Source: Hydractinia symbiolongicarpus
Lineage: Eukaryota; Cnidaria; Hydrozoa; Anthoathecata; Hydractiniidae
Length of the DNA stretch: 64,000 nt
Assembly: GCF_029227915.1 (NCBI RefSeq)
Contig: NC_079884.1
Span: forward strand, 29,328,001 to 29,392,000
Direction of reading: 5' to 3'
Position 1 is the stretch's first letter. Each line of letters starts with the position of its first letter. The position numbers and the translations under genes were made by a program. Shown here piece after piece: positions 63,301 to 64,000 of this stretch. The notes beneath the pieces were generated by a model. The model did not search any database. It saw nothing but the letters and a program-made list of their open reading frames with translations, and was not told where the DNA came from.

Positions 63301-64000
63301 TGAAGAAATAGAAACAGTTTCAAAAACTACATTTCATTGACTTTCTAACGGTGTCAATCCGTTTGAGTTACAACGGTTGCGTCATATATTCGTACCAACA
63401 TGTATTTAGTGATTTTTTGCCGATATTACTAAGTTGTATCGCTTTTAACAGTGAAACGATTGACTGTGGGACTTAATTGAACTGATTTTGGACTGTGACC
63501 TTATAAGTATTATAAGTTAGACAATTGGACTCCAAGAAATAACATTCTTTTTAATTTAACATGATTGTGGGAACTCAGTGATTACACTGGGCTCTGTGGT
63601 AGCGCTTTATTTAAAAATTAAGATAAGTCAGTCATTTTTACTGTGGGACCAATCCTAGCCGTTAGCGAGCGCTGAAGATATAGAGACAGTTTCAAAAATT
63701 CCATTTCATTGACTTTCTAACAGTGTCAATCCGTTTGAGTTACAACGGTTGCGTCACATATTCGTACCAACATGTATTTAGCGATAGTATTCGGATATTA
63801 CTAGGTTGCATCGCTTTTAACAGTGAAACGTTTGACTGTGGGACTTAATTGAACTGACTTTGGACTTTGACCTTATAAATATGATAAATGAGACGGTTTG
63901 ACTACAAGAAATAACATTCTTATTAATCTGACATAATTGCTGGAACTCAGCGATTACACTGGGCGCTGCGGTAGCGTTTTATTTAAAAATTAGGATAAAT
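60324..64000 (+). repeat. Right-end mosaic of satellite monomers
   Basis: About ten monomers. 60330-61190 follows the order seen at 43000-43840 and 45760-46600. 61390-61760 and 62165-62540 are the AATCCTGG(C/A)(G/A)GTTAGCACGC subtype. 62990-63900 resembles 26800-28150 with small deletions of intermediate monomers. The window stops inside a monomer of the GGATAAAT subtype. No gene or unique sequence was found. Confidence 0.72.
61974..62027 (+). other. 27-bp tandem duplication (copy 6) in a different monomer context
   Basis: Both halves are intact (61974-62000 and 62001-62027). The upstream half is not the GTTGGGGGACAT subtype of the other five copies. It is the GTGATATCTTTCCG subtype, ending TGAACTCACTTTGGA. 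The duplication has therefore been moved by exchange within a monomer. Confidence 0.92.

Larger units (their letters stand above)
1..64000 (+). repeat. Tandem satellite array, ~372-bp monomer, fills the window
   Basis: Every part of the window aligns to one monomer of 371-373 bp. In the first stretch, monomer starts (AATCCT or a close variant) fall at 1, 372, 952, 1325, 1698, 2069, 2442, 2813 and 3186. All copies run in the same direction, and I saw no inversion, unique spacer or inserted element. Base composition is uniform and A+T-rich. The array begins at a monomer boundary only because the window is cut there. It ends inside a monomer, so it continues on both sides. Homogenised arrays of this size are known from eukaryotic centromeric and pericentromeric heterochromatin. 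That location is an inference, because nothing in the window marks a chromosome position. I do not recognise the family. Confidence 0.97.

Noticed and set aside
1-64000. CRISPR-like regular repetition
   Set aside because: The repeat unit is ~372 bp and continuous, with no short repeats separated by unique spacers and no cas genes.

Overview
The window is one uninterrupted block of tandem satellite DNA. From base 1 to base 64000 the same monomer, about 372 bp long and roughly 36-38% G+C by eye, is repeated head to tail in a single orientation. There are about 170-175 monomer copies, counted by dividing the length by the monomer period and allowing for the truncated copies. No protein-coding gene, tRNA, rRNA, transposable element, CRISPR array or unique sequence was found. 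The only open frames are 63-64 codon minus-strand frames that recur wherever a particular monomer type recurs. I read them as by-products of the repeat. The array runs off both ends of the window. This composition fits a eukaryotic (peri)centromeric or other heterochromatic block. I do not recognise the satellite family and cannot name the organism.

Each monomer has fixed landmarks. Numbered from the AATCCT that starts most copies, these are: a G+C-rich box near offsets 11-25; GAGACAGTTT near 33; a nearly invariant 20-bp imperfect palindrome centred on GTAC at 106-125; a conserved box (GGTTGCATCGC, then ACAGTGAAACG) at 154-180; ACTGTGGGAC near 185; a TATAAA-like stretch near 221-230; and a GCGCT/AGCGC hairpin at 312-326. 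ACTGTGGGAC and GAGACAGTTT each occur twice per monomer. This suggests that the ~372-bp unit is an old dimer of ~186-bp halves.

The monomers fall into several subtypes arranged in higher-order repeats (HORs) of different period along the window. At 1-4882 the period is 3185 bp. At 3437-13950 there are two copies of a 5257-bp unit. A change of subtype occurs near 14 kb. Then come two copies of 2236 bp (14739-19210), two copies of about 2229 bp (19974-24429), and a ~4.7-kb block (25270-29972) that recurs at 33806-38507. Between those two block copies lies a 2392-bp HOR (29370-35454). Further right are two copies of 2761 bp (41278-46799), about two copies of 1492 bp (45735-48870), a 6358-bp-spaced block pair (50335-52750 and 56693-59108), and a 773-bp dimer (about 58980-60323). 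Most period boundaries are approximate because neighbouring subtypes are so alike.

Three kinds of length lesion act as lineage markers: a ~163-bp deletion (5 copies), a ~215-bp deletion (4 copies) and a 27-bp tandem duplication (6 copies). Once these are allowed for, every HOR period is close to a whole number of ~372.4-bp monomers. The picture is of repeated unequal exchange and segmental amplification, much of it recent. The candidates for functional sequence are the conserved GTAC-centred dyad and the terminal hairpin, but any role for them is inference.
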